Part shown: positions 15,975 through 23,137 of the stretch, piece by piece
How positions within the stretch are numbered: the stretch's first letter is position 1
Layout of the letters: each line of letters starts with the position of its first letter
Assembly: GCA_030429125.1 (NCBI GenBank)
Contig: JAUIDF010000008.1
Coordinates: 1 to 33,237 of the forward strand
Origin: Gammaproteobacteria bacterium
GTDB lineage: Bacteria > Pseudomonadota > Gammaproteobacteria > Arenicellales > CAJQKF01
Direction: 5' to 3'
Length of the DNA: 33,237 bases
Program-made: the position numbers and the translations under genes
The notes under the pieces: model-generated
Told to the model about the DNA's origin: nothing
The model's input: only the letters and a program-made list of their open reading frames with translations
Databases searched by the model: none

Positions 15975-17495
15975 TCAGGAATTCGCTCCGCAACATTTCT
16001 TGTACTTGCGGCCACTGCCGCAGGGACAGGGATCGTTACGACCGACCTTCGGGTGTGTACGCGCATAGGGAAGGCCCGGCGCGACATGCGCACCGGATTC
16101 GCCCCGGGCTTCGTCCACGAATACATCGTCGTCGACGTCTTGCGACCATCGTGCCTGGCGCTCGACGATGGACTCGAGATCGTAGAAACCGAGGGGGTCG
16201 GGCGCTTCGCGCCAGCCGGGGCGATCGCCTTGCGCGAACGTTTCGTCCACTTCCCGCGGCAGGAACAACCGCTCGGCTGGCGGCAATTCGGCCTGCGCCG
16301 CGGCCAGGGCGGCGAGTCCCTCGCGATGACGCTCGCGAGGCAATTCCAACAGGTTCATGGCGGCGAGGAGCCTGAATGCCACGTCGTCCGACTCGTCGCG
16401 GGTCAGCGCCGCCACCCAGTCCAGCGTCGACTCCAGCATCGCCGGCGTGCGCTCGAAGGCATCGGCCACCACGCACTCCGCCGCGCTCGCCCGCAGGTAC
16501 CAGCCCACCGTGCGATCCTCGACCAGCGCTCGCATCGCCTCGACGTGTTGGCCGTCCTTGTCGAGAAACAGAAGTGGCCAGTCCGTGCCGAGCCAGTCGG
16601 CCATGTCCTCGGCACGCTCGTGTACCACGAGGAAGCCCTGCAGCAAGGCATCGGCCGCCGCCGCGCCGGGAATGCCGCCAAGGATTTTCACCGCATGAAG
16701 CACGCACCACCAGGCGTCCGACTCATCGTCCTCGTCCCAGTAATCGATCATCGCGCGCAGCACCGACACCATCGCGTCGCCGCGACGGATGCACTCGTCG
16801 ACGAGGTCTCGGGGTACCCGGTCGCCATCGTCCAGCAGGCACGCCGCGAGATCGTCCACGCTCATGGCGCGAAGCGTCTCCTCGTCATACGATGGAAGTC
16901 CGATGGTTTCGCCGCGCGACGCCACGCCGGCACGGTCGTAACCTCGCCCATCGCGCACGGCGCCATACATCCGTGCCGCCATGTCGGAAAGAAAACCGGT
17001 GCTGCCGAGCAGCGCCTGCGCATCCACGTGGCGCGGCAGTGCGGGACCGGCGCCGGCGTCGCCGAGCAGCGTCCGGCACAGGGCGACCGCATCACGGGCA
17101 ACGTCGGATCCGTCGAGCAATGCGCCCCACTCGGCGGTGTACAGATCGATACCGTGCAGGTAGCCGCGCAGCCATCGCTCGCCGTCGGCCGGGTCCCCGT
17201 GCGCCATGCGCGCGCCGAATCCGAACGACTCGAGCGCTTGCGCCACGTCGTCGGCGACCGGCTTCAGCAAGCCGACGAGCTCCGCCGCCGGCGCGCGATC
17301 CGGGGACACCGCCTCGCCAAGAGGCGTGAGATCGCACACGGGCGCGGTGGCCGAGGCGGTCAACAGGCCGTGCAGCCAGGCCGGCGCCACATCGGCCGAG
17401 CGTGCATCGAGCACCGCGATCAGGCGGTCAAAGGTATCGTCGGCAAGGTGTTCTGTCACGGGAAAGGCGAGTCGCTCGACACGGGGTTGTCGCAT
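15975..17495 (-). CDS. UPF0149-like protein with HEAT-like middle and C-terminal SEC-C zinc motif
   Basis: A 506-residue protein. The N-terminal part (about 10-190) resembles UPF0149/YecA-type proteins: acidic helical segments with AWLHGLLTA and [12 protein letters not shown]. The middle (about 240-400) consists of helical repeats resembling DUF1186/HEAT-like regions ([23 protein letters not shown]). The last 25 residues are a complete SEC-C motif, [15 protein letters not shown], with the C-x-C...CC pattern that binds zinc in SecA and many stand-alone proteins. SEC-C motifs usually mediate contact with ribosomes, SecB or nucleic acid; the partner here is unknown. The gene diverges from the tautomerase-fold gene across 110 bp. 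Confidence 0.85.
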   Translation of the reverse strand: MRQPRVERLAFPVTEHLADDTFDRLIAVLDARSADVAPAWLHGLLTASATAPVCDLTPLGEAVSPDRAPAAELVGLLKPVADDVAQALESFGFGARMAHGDPADGERWLRGYLHGIDLYTAEWGALLDGSDVARDAVALCRTLLGDAGAGPALPRHVDAQALLGSTGFLSDMAARMYGAVRDGRGYDRAGVASRGETIGLPSYDEETLRAMSVDDLAACLLDDGDRVPRDLVDECIRRGDAMVSVLRAMIDYWDEDDESDAWWCVLHAVKILGGIPGAAAADALLQGFLVVHERAEDMADWLGTDWPLLFLDKDGQHVEAMRALVEDRTVGWYLRASAAECVVADAFERTPAMLESTLDWVAALTRDESDDVAFRLLAAMNLLELPRERHREGLAALAAAQAELPPAERLFLPREVDETFAQGDRPGWREAPDPLGFYDLESIVERQARWSQDVDDDVFVDEARGESGAHVAPGLPYARTHPKVGRNDPCPCGSGRKYKKCCGANS

Positions 17496-17605
17496 TCTAG
17501 CCCCGCTCGGCCCTGCGCCGCACGCGCGTCTCAGTCGGCTCGGCGGCCGGGTTCGACTTGTCGTAGACTTCGAGCGGACAAGGTCCCGACGCCGCAGGAG
17601 GCAAC

Positions 17606-17992
17606 ATGATCGTCGTATACGGAATCCGGGAATCGCTCGATCCGATCAAGTCGCGGTTGTCCGATGTCATCCACGGCTGCATGCAAACCGTGCTCGGTCT
17701 GCCGGAAGACAAGCGGGCTCACCGCTTCATCGCCATCGAAGCCGGGGATTTCTTCTACCCGGCCGGGCGCAGCCCGGCCTACACCGTCATCGAAATCAAC
17801 ATGATGCAGGGACGCTCCCGCGATACGCAGAAGCGACTGATCAAGACCCTGTTCGCCGAGATCGAGTCCGTGCTGCGCATCTCCCCGGTCGATATCGAGA
17901 TCACCATCAAGGAGCAGCCACCGCATTGCTGGGGCTTTCGCGGTATGACCGGCGACGAGGTGCGCGACCTGGACTACCGGGTCGACGTCTAG
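17606..17992 (+). CDS. Tautomerase-fold protein lacking the catalytic Pro-1
   Basis: A 128-residue protein of the larger tautomerase (MSAD-like, Tautomerase_2) type. It shows the beta-alpha-beta pattern with [37 protein letters not shown], a helix with [14 protein letters not shown] and a conserved C-terminal [12 protein letters not shown]. Characterised tautomerases and malonate semialdehyde decarboxylases use an N-terminal proline exposed after Met removal; here residue 2 is Ile (MIVVYG). The start is firm: AGGAGG lies just upstream of the ATG. Pro-1 chemistry therefore cannot occur, and a binding role or different chemistry is likely. The next gene begins 31 bp downstream, suggesting an operon. 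Confidence 0.85.
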   Translation: MIVVYGIRESLDPIKSRLSDVIHGCMQTVLGLPEDKRAHRFIAIEAGDFFYPAGRSPAYTVIEINMMQGRSRDTQKRLIKTLFAEIESVLRISPVDIEITIKEQPPHCWGFRGMTGDEVRDLDYRVDV

Positions 17993-18023
17993 GTGCGACC
18001 GACGACAGCGCGAGGGAAACTTC

Positions 18024-18767
18024 ATGGCCACCACCGTGCGCATCTACAATCCATCCGGGCACGGCTACCGCGAGGTAACCACCAACCGACACGGCGTTGA
18101 GATTCGCGAAGTGCATTACGGCGAGGACGATGTCGTCGAACAGGTCGTGGAACGCGACCCGCACGACGGCAGCACCACGACCACCACGTACGAAGAAGGC
18201 AGGAAAACGGAACGCACCGTCCACGACGCCGACGGCAGCGAGGCCCTGCGCGAGGCGTTCGACGAGAACGGCCGACTCGCGCGACGCACGACCATCGAAG
18301 ACTTCACCGGCACCACGTGGGAATACCACTACGACCGGGCCGGTCGGCTGGTGCGTGCGCAGCGGACCGATTCGGGCGGTATCGCCGAATCGGTCGATTT
18401 CGACTACGACCGGGACGGCAGGTTGCGGCGCGCCACGCGGCACGTGAGCGCCGAAGGCGGCATGCAACTGGACGCACACATCGAGTTCGACGAGAACGCG
18501 GAGATCACCGATGCCCACGGCAATATCGAAGCCCTGCTGGAACGCATTGCGCACCTGCTGGCGGTGGAATACGGCGAGGCCAATGCCCACGTCACTCGCG
18601 ACCATCTCGGCAACCGTGTCTGGGTGCGGCACAACCCGGACGGCTCCTTCGATATCGAGGTCAACGACCGCCAGGGCCGCCTGGTGATGCGCGGCTACAC
18701 CGCGTCGGGCCGGTGCTACGCGGGCGACGAGTGCCCGCTGCGCGATGCGGCACTGACCACACCATGA
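18024..18767 (+). CDS. YD-repeat-like acidic protein of unknown function
   Basis: A 247-residue soluble protein without a signal peptide or membrane helix. Residues about 20-160 hold several degenerate YD/RHS-type units, for example FDENGRLARRT, YHYDRAGRLVRAQ and FDYDRDGRLRRAT, roughly 20 residues apart. Residues about 165-235 form a distinct end with a further DRQGRLVMRGYTASGRCY unit and two Cys. YD repeats build beta-sheet shells in Rhs toxins, but this protein is far too short for a shell and has no toxin domain I can see. GAGGGAAAC precedes the ATG. It lies between the tautomerase-fold and macro-domain genes on the same strand. Confidence 0.75.
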   Translation: MATTVRIYNPSGHGYREVTTNRHGVEIREVHYGEDDVVEQVVERDPHDGSTTTTTYEEGRKTERTVHDADGSEALREAFDENGRLARRTTIEDFTGTTWEYHYDRAGRLVRAQRTDSGGIAESVDFDYDRDGRLRRATRHVSAEGGMQLDAHIEFDENAEITDAHGNIEALLERIAHLLAVEYGEANAHVTRDHLGNRVWVRHNPDGSFDIEVNDRQGRLVMRGYTASGRCYAGDECPLRDAALTTP

Positions 18768-18878
18768 ATGCGGTCGGCGGCAAAGCACCCGGACTGACCG
18801 GCAGGCGCCGCGTGGATGCAAGTCCCGATTCGGCATCACGACGATCTCACGCCGGGGCAACCACGGAAACCAACCAAC

Positions 18879-19418
18879 ATGGCAGCTAGAGAGATCAGTG
18901 GCATACGGATCGAATGCCTGCAGGGCAACATCGCCGATCAGCCGGACATGGAGGCCATCGTCAACGCCGCCAATGCCTGGCTGCGCACGGGCGGCGGCGT
19001 CGCCGGCGCGATCCACCGCGCCGCCGGACCGGCGCTGGAAACGGAAGGTCGCCCGCTCGCTCCCATTCGGCCGGGCGATGCGGTGATCACCGGCGCCGGC
19101 ACACTTCCCAACCGCCACGTCATCCACTGCCTCGGCCCGGTCTACGGCATCGACGAGCCGTCCGACCGCCTGCTGGCCGACTGCTACGCCAACGCGCTGC
19201 AACTGGCCGAGGCCCACGGCATACGGTCCATCGCCTTTCCGGCGCTGTCCACCGGCGCCTTCGGCTATCCGCTGGAACCCGCCACGCGGATCGCCCTGCG
19301 GACCGTTCTCGACCGGCTGTCCTCCCTGTCGCGCGTGAAACGGATTCGTTTCGTGCTCTTCGGCGCCGCAGACCTCGAAACCTACCGGCAGGTTCTCGTC
19401 GAACTCTGCGATCGCTGA
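18879..19418 (+). CDS. Macro domain protein (ADP-ribose / O-acetyl-ADP-ribose hydrolase type)
   Basis: A 179-residue single-domain protein. The ADP-ribose-binding features are visible in order: a GNIAD loop near residue 14, AIVNAANAWLRTGGGVAGAIHRAAG at about 24-48, HCLGPVYG near 80 and the phosphate-binding loop ALSTGAFGYP near 118-127. Bacterial MacroD-type enzymes with NAAN and GGGV loops hydrolyse O-acetyl-ADP-ribose or remove mono-ADP-ribose from acidic residues; all these residues are present. I chose ATG 18879 because the in-frame extension upstream is not family-like. It lies 111 bp after the YD-repeat gene. Confidence 0.92.
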   Translation: MAAREISGIRIECLQGNIADQPDMEAIVNAANAWLRTGGGVAGAIHRAAGPALETEGRPLAPIRPGDAVITGAGTLPNRHVIHCLGPVYGIDEPSDRLLADCYANALQLAEAHGIRSIAFPALSTGAFGYPLEPATRIALRTVLDRLSSLSRVKRIRFVLFGAADLETYRQVLVELCDR

Positions 19419-19508
19419 CTCGACAACCGTCCCATCACGCCCCCCCGAGCGGTACCCGTCGGGCAGCCGGATGGTCTATGATGCGGGGGTCTACCGCAGG
19501 AGAACGAG

Positions 19509-19793
19509 ATGGCGCAATCCTCCCTCGTGGCCGATCTTGAACGGGCCCTCCACCTCGTGGAACAGGTGAACGAAAACGACCTGGCCTTCACGCCGGATCC
19601 CGACGTGTCCGACGACGTGCGCGAGATCACCGGCATCGGCGCCTATCCCACGAACTCGCATCGCGACAACGTGAAGGCGCGGCTCGACGCCGTACTTCGC
19701 GCCGGGAATGCCCTGCAGCCGCGCGGCGCCTCCGAGTACGTGTCGAAACTCATCGTCGCCTGCGCGCGCCTCGCACCGCGAAGCGACGACTGA
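19509..19793 (+). CDS. Small hypothetical protein (94 aa)
   Basis: A 94-residue soluble, mostly helical protein that I do not recognise. It has an acidic N-terminal helix (SLVADLERALHLVEQVNEND), a central ITGIGAYPTNSHRDN segment and a C-terminal helix. The start is well supported: AGGAGAACGAG precedes the ATG. TATGAT at 19477-19482 is a possible -10 about 27 nt upstream, so it may be transcribed separately from the macro-domain gene 90 bp before it. It converges with the aldo/keto reductase gene. Confidence 0.65.
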   Translation: MAQSSLVADLERALHLVEQVNENDLAFTPDPDVSDDVREITGIGAYPTNSHRDNVKARLDAVLRAGNALQPRGASEYVSKLIVACARLAPRSDD

Positions 19794-19841
19794 AGCACGA
19801 ACAACGGCGCGAACGATGTGCCTCGCCCCCTTGCAGCCGAC

Positions 19842-20822
19842 CTATTTCGTCGGTCGCCGCTCCTCCAGCCGATCCGTCGCCGGCACGGGCTCACGCGACA
19901 GCGCCGAGATCTCGTCGCGCAACGCCGCGTCCATGTCGAATTCCGCCGCGTCCAGCGAGGGCCGCAGCTGCTCCGCGCTGCGCGCGCCGATAATCGGACA
20001 CGTCACCGCCGGGTTCGCCTTCGCCCACGCCACCGCCAGCGTCACCGGGTGCACCCCGCGCGCGGCGGCGATCTCGGTGAACTTGCCGGCGGTTTCATAC
20101 GCCCAGGCCTCGTCGTAACGCGCGTTGTACTCGGTATTGTCAATCAGCCGCCCGCTCGCCGGGCGCTTGTCCGGTCCGTACTTGCCGCTCAACAACCCGC
20201 CGCCCACCGGTCCGTAGGTCATCACCCCCAGCGACTCCGACGCCGCCATGGGCAGGATCTCCACCTCCACCTGCCGCTTCACCAGGCTGTACATCGGCTG
20301 GATCACCTCGAAGCGCGTCCACTGCTCCCGTGCCGAGATCCCGAGCCCCTTCATTACCTGCCACGCCGCGAAGTTGCTCGCCCCCGTGTAGACCACCTTG
20401 CCCTCGCGCACGAGATCCTCGAGCCCGCGCAGCGTCTCCTCAAGCGGCGTGTTGGCGTCCCAACGATGCAGGATCAGGATGTCCAGCCGATCCGTGCCCA
20501 GCCGCCGAAGGCTGTCCTCCACCGCCATCTTCATGTGCCGACGGTTGGTACCGCGATCGTTCACGTCATCGCCGGTCGGATTCGCGCACTTCGACGTAAT
20601 CACCAGCTGATCGCGCTCCTTCGCCATCAGTCTGCCGAGAATCTTCTCCGACTCCCCTTTCGCATACCGGTTCGCGCAATCAAAGAAATTGATCCCCGCC
20701 TCCCGCGCCGCCGCATACAACCGCCCGGACTCCGCCTCGTCGGCATCGCCGCCGAAGGACATGGTGCCGAAGCAGAGTTCGGAGACCGAGACGCCGGTCC
20801 GGCCTAGCAATTTATATCGCAC
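19842..20822 (-). CDS. Aldo/keto reductase
   Basis: A 326-residue NAD(P)H-dependent oxidoreductase of the AKR TIM-barrel family. It has YKLLGRTGVSVSELCFGTMSFGG at the N-terminus, the catalytic Asp and Tyr in INFFDCANRYAKGESE, Lys in VITSKCAN and His in LILHRWDAN. The TGASNFAAWQ strand and the cofactor motif PIIGARSAEQL follow, so the active site is complete. It reduces aldehydes or ketones; the substrate is unknown. GTG 20822 (VRYKLLGRTG) fits the family start and has GGGAGA upstream. A -10 TATACT lies 29 nt upstream. It is the last chromosomal-type gene before the A+T-rich cassette region. Confidence 0.92.
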   Translation of the reverse strand: MRYKLLGRTGVSVSELCFGTMSFGGDADEAESGRLYAAAREAGINFFDCANRYAKGESEKILGRLMAKERDQLVITSKCANPTGDDVNDRGTNRRHMKMAVEDSLRRLGTDRLDILILHRWDANTPLEETLRGLEDLVREGKVVYTGASNFAAWQVMKGLGISAREQWTRFEVIQPMYSLVKRQVEVEILPMAASESLGVMTYGPVGGGLLSGKYGPDKRPASGRLIDNTEYNARYDEAWAYETAGKFTEIAAARGVHPVTLAVAWAKANPAVTCPIIGARSAEQLRPSLDAAEFDMDAALRDEISALSREPVPATDRLEERRPTK

Positions 20823-20850
20823 GACTTTTGCTTCTCCCAAAAAGTGGAAT

Positions 20851-20856
20851 AGTATA
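20851..20856 (-). promoter_or_regulatory. -10 element of the aldo/keto reductase gene
   Basis: TATACT on the minus strand matches the consensus at five of six positions. Its position predicts a leader of about 22 nt before GTG 20822. The -35 region at 17 nt is a poor match. Confidence 0.45.
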
Positions 20857-21244
20857 CCGCCGAATGAATAATAACCGCCGGGATGGGATTCCGGCCGATA
20901 GACAGAACGAATGTTAGAGAAGCGTAGGACGATTGATGGATCGCACGAAGATTCCGATCTCAGTATCGATAATGCCCAGGCGAGCCACTCGCCAAGACCG
21001 CGAAAACGCGACCTGGAGGGCACGGAATCGATCGGAACTCCAGATGACCACCAACCCGAACCCGCGTTGCCAATGCCGCGGGAACGGTGAGCAGACGACT
21101 AACAACAGGTGCAAGATTTTTCAACGCGGAAATTGCAGACTGACCACAGGACGACCTCTTGAATTCAGATACTTATCCATGCATTAGGGTTTTATGCGTC
21201 ACTTTCGTCGTGTTACAACGCGACGATTTCGTCGCCGAATATTA
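20857..21244. other. Non-coding left flank of the cassette cluster
   Basis: Nearly 400 bp with no convincing gene. A perfect hairpin GCGACGA-TT-TCGTCGC (21220-21235) lies just before an ATTAGGC core-like site. CGACTAACAAC at about 21095 has a core-like ACTAAC. Together they may be a decayed attC of about 150 bp closing the left end, but the pairing is weak. No integrase gene or attI is recognisable. Confidence 0.35.
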
Positions 21245-21259
21245 ATTAGGCGGACTGAG

Positions 21260-21721
21260 ATGTACTTCCTGAAACCAGGCGTTAAGCAAGATCCTGTTAA
21301 GCGGTGGAATCTACCTGATCGGATCTTCTTCGGCCACGGCGCATGCCACATCTTGGCCGGAGTGTATCTTGCGACCTTCGAACCCGAAGATTTCTGGGCC
21401 GAATGGATCCAACCTAGCGGAGGTCTGTCTGGCTCGCACATCTACCTCACCGACGGTAGCAAGGCTTTCGATTACCATGGATTTTCGACGCGTGAAGCGC
21501 TTCTATCCCACCATAGAAAGAAATGGCTGACTCGCTTCGAGAACTGGAGCGCAAAAATAACTACCGTCGATTTCGACTTATTGAGTACCCATGCGTTGAA
21601 TGAGCGCCGGATGCGCGGACCAGATCAATATCTTCACGATCCGATTCCAAGAGCGGTTCGCTTCATCGATAATTACAACGTACCATCGAGGCAACCGAAC
21701 CGTGTTCGCACGTCCGCCTAA
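21260..21721 (+). CDS. Integron-cassette hypothetical protein (153 aa)
   Basis: A 153-residue soluble protein of a type I recall as common in cassette arrays and proteobacterial accessory regions. Recognisable segments are LPDRIFFGHGACHILAGVYL near residue 20, DGSKAFDYHGFSTREALL near 72 and YLHDPIPRAVRFIDNY near 127. The HGACHILA and FDYHG motifs suggest conserved Cys and His residues, but I know of no assigned function. ATG 21260 lies 8 nt after a core-like ATTAGGC, whose AGGCGG may double as the ribosome site. The TAA stop lies inside GCCTAAC (21716-21722), the signature of a cassette gene. The in-frame extension upstream to 21194 is Arg-rich and unlikely. Confidence 0.75.
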   Translation: MYFLKPGVKQDPVKRWNLPDRIFFGHGACHILAGVYLATFEPEDFWAEWIQPSGGLSGSHIYLTDGSKAFDYHGFSTREALLSHHRKKWLTRFENWSAKITTVDFDLLSTHALNERRMRGPDQYLHDPIPRAVRFIDNYNVPSRQPNRVRTSA

Positions 21722-21722
21722 C
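21716..21722 (+). repeat. attC R'' core site GCCTAAC of the first cassette
   Basis: It fits RYYYAAC and embeds the TAA stop of the preceding cassette gene. No matching GTTRRRY site is found in the next 120 bp; instead an inverted repeat with GAGTATAAA/TTTATACTC follows and then the brnT remnant. This attC is therefore incomplete. Confidence 0.65.
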
Positions 21723-21767
21723 TCTGCCTTAGCAGCAACCCTTCGACCTCCGGCCATCTTGCAAAAT

Positions 21768-21793
21768 GAGTATAAAAGGGATAATTTATACTC
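21768..21793 (+). promoter_or_regulatory. Inverted repeat over the brnTA promoter, probable BrnA operator
   Basis: Perfect 9-bp arms GAGTATAAA (21768-21776) and TTTATACTC (21785-21793) with an 8-nt spacer, immediately upstream of the brnT frame. It overlaps GATAAT (21780-21785), a possible -10, with TTGCAA (21759-21764) as a possible -35 at a short 15-nt spacing. BrnA antitoxins repress their own promoters, so an operator role is plausible. The arm GAGTATA also resembles the edge of the repeated element found elsewhere in the island. Confidence 0.45.
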
Positions 21794-21796
21794 ACG

Positions 21797-22057
21797 ATAG
21801 TTTTCGAGTACGGCGATGGTAAGAGCGTAGCCAATCTAGAAAAGCATGGAATCGACTTCCTGGCCGCTCAGGAACTCTGGCATGACCCAGGTCTTCTGAA
21901 GACCTAGGCCAAGTCCGATGATGAACCTCGATTTTTGTTCATCGGTCGGATCGGGCACAAGCATTGGTCTGCCGTTGTCACTTACCGATTTAAAGGAGTT
22001 CGTCTCATTTCCGTGACACGTTCCCGGAAGCAAGAGGTTTAGCTTTATGAAGGCTAG
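21797..22057 (+). pseudogene. brnT: Inactivated BrnT-type toxin gene
   Basis: One uninterrupted frame of 86 codons reads as a BrnT RNase toxin: VFEYGDGKSVANLEKHGIDFLAAQ, then LWHDPGLL, DDEPRFLFIGRIGHKHWSAV and RLISVTRSRKQEV, ending LYEG. The expected start ATG is ATA (21797). In-frame TAG codons interrupt it at 21905-21907 and 22040-22042. No frameshift is present. BrnT toxins cleave RNA and arrest growth, and are held in check by BrnA. With no start codon and two stops, functional toxin is unlikely. The frame's end overlaps the brnA start, the normal brnTA arrangement. Confidence 0.85.
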
Positions 22058-22316
22058 TAATTTTGACGATAAAGTCGATAAGGACAACAAAGATATTATC
22101 GACGATCTTGATCTATCCACTGCACGTCGAGCTAATCAGCAACAGAAACGCATCAATGTGGATTTCCCTGCCTGGGTAGTAGAATCCCTGGATCGCGAGG
22201 CAGCGCGTATAGGTGTAACTCGGCAGTCGATTATCAAGGTCTGGCTGGTTGAGCGCCTGAAAGCCGAAGCTGCTCAAAAGCCGCTCAATGGTGACGCCGC
22301 AAGCGACGCACATTAG
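22047..22316 (+). CDS. brnA: BrnA-type antitoxin
   Basis: An 89-residue ribbon-helix-helix antitoxin. The N-terminal MKASNFDDKVDKDNKDIIDDLDL is the acidic toxin-contacting part. RINVDFPAWVVESLDREAARIGVTRQSIIKVWLVERL (about 32-68) is the CopG/RHH DNA-binding fold typical of BrnA, and looks intact. The start overlaps the 3' end of the brnT frame. The last 12 or so residues (PLNGDAASDAH) are encoded by the attC site into which the gene runs, so the C-terminus is a cassette-derived extension. With its toxin dead, it could still repress its promoter or neutralise a BrnT encoded elsewhere. Confidence 0.88.
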   Translation: MKASNFDDKVDKDNKDIIDDLDLSTARRANQQQKRINVDFPAWVVESLDREAARIGVTRQSIIKVWLVERLKAEAAQKPLNGDAASDAH

Positions 22317-22329
22317 CTGAGCGTTAGGC
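22272..22329 (+). repeat. Complete short attC site (58 bp) behind brnA
   Basis: It ends in the canonical R' site GTTAGGC (22323-22329), preceded by L' TGAGC (22318-22322). L' pairs perfectly with L'' GCTCA (22283-22287). R'' is GCTCAAA (22272-22278), one mismatch from RYYYAAC. The length matches the classical 59-base elements. The left two-thirds lies inside the end of brnA. Confidence 0.7.
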
Positions 22330-22341
22330 GTCATCTCGACG

Positions 22342-22734
22342 ATGTCGAAAATTCGGCCGCAATATCATTTCAGGCAAACTGAAAATGGGATTGATGCATG
22401 GTACGTTGAGCGGCTTATTCAACTCGGCAAGAACCTTCCTCTTCGACACATTGATCCGACCACGATCGCGGAACTTCAGGAGAATCACTGGTACTCTCAC
22501 GACAACGGTGTTCCCACACCTCAAAGTATCATTGAACACGTTAGACTGATAAACGAGGCTGATTTGTCGTTTCCGGTTATCCTCGACGCAGCGGGAAGGG
22601 TGATGGACGGTATGCATCGCATCTGTAAGGCGATCTTGATCGGGAAATCAACTGTCCCGGCGTTGCAGTTTGAAGTAGATCCGAAACCGGATTTTTCGGA
22701 TTGTGATCCAGATAAGCTGCCATATGACGCCTAA
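22342..22734 (+). CDS. ParB/sulfiredoxin-like cassette protein (DGxHR motif)
   Basis: A 130-residue protein beginning 12 nt after the attC R' site and ending in TAA within the next core site GCCTAAC, so it is a bona fide cassette gene. Residues about 40-110 resemble a ParB-like N-terminal fold: an HIDPTTI strand, SIIEHVRLINEADLSFPVIL and the signature VMDGMHRICKAIL, where the DGxHR-type motif is the nucleotide/phosphate-binding site in ParB and sulfiredoxin relatives. I recall close relatives in Vibrio-type cassette arrays, without known function. No partner DNA-binding domain is present. No clear ribosome site precedes the ATG. Confidence 0.75.
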   Translation: MSKIRPQYHFRQTENGIDAWYVERLIQLGKNLPLRHIDPTTIAELQENHWYSHDNGVPTPQSIIEHVRLINEADLSFPVILDAAGRVMDGMHRICKAILIGKSTVPALQFEVDPKPDFSDCDPDKLPYDA

Positions 22735-22735
22735 C
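22729..22735 (+). repeat. attC R'' core site GCCTAAC of the ParB-like cassette
   Basis: It fits RYYYAAC and embeds the TAA stop of the preceding gene; the following ACGGCGCTACAGACGG is a plausible L'' region. The best right-hand candidate is GTTGAGA (22832-22838), with one mismatch to GTTRRRY, which would give an attC of about 110 bp. Its partner arm is uncertain. Confidence 0.6.
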
Positions 22736-23137
22736 ACGGCGCTACAGACGGACAAAGGCAAGCTGTCATGCTTTTTGGCGTACCCAAACGTCACATCAGC
22801 CCGATTTTAACGCTGAGATTGGTCGTTCCACGTTGTTGAGATTCGAAATGAACAATGGGCACTTCCAGTCCGCTGTGTCAAACGGAAACCCTTACAAACA
22901 AGATCTGATTAGAAGTTGGTGGGCTGAAGATCAGCGCCAGAAAGGGGAATTGGTGTGGGTATTTCGGGGATCGTATACAAGACCCACACGTCTAGAGAGA
23001 CAGAGCGCGGTGCAGGAGAACGGCCGTTTGCGTGCTCGAAAGTCAATTGAATATACGGCCGCCGAAACGAGGACACCCCAGGAGGCGGCACATAATCCGG
23101 ACGTCCAAAAACCTTCTGGAAAGCGAACACGAGGAAT
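22736..23137. other. attC remnant and repeat-element stretch between cassettes
   Basis: It contains the rest of the ParB-cassette attC and a frame from ATG 22849 of unclear identity that runs into repeat-element copy 1 (22961-22990). A spacer follows up to the GIY-YIG gene. I recognise no gene here; the short frame before copy 1 may be the front of a truncated cassette gene. Confidence 0.4.
22961..22990 (+). repeat. Repeat-element copy 1 (diverged)
   Basis: ATTTCGGGGATCGTATAC followed by AAGACCCACACG. It differs from the consensus TTTCGGGGACAGTATAC at two positions and continues with the conserved flank seen in the other copies (AAGAC/GAAAC then YCRCRC). Confidence 0.75.

Noticed and set aside
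21836-22120. Minus-strand 94-codon frame
   Set aside because: It lies antisense to the brnT remnant and brnA start, which have clear family similarity; no ribosome site.
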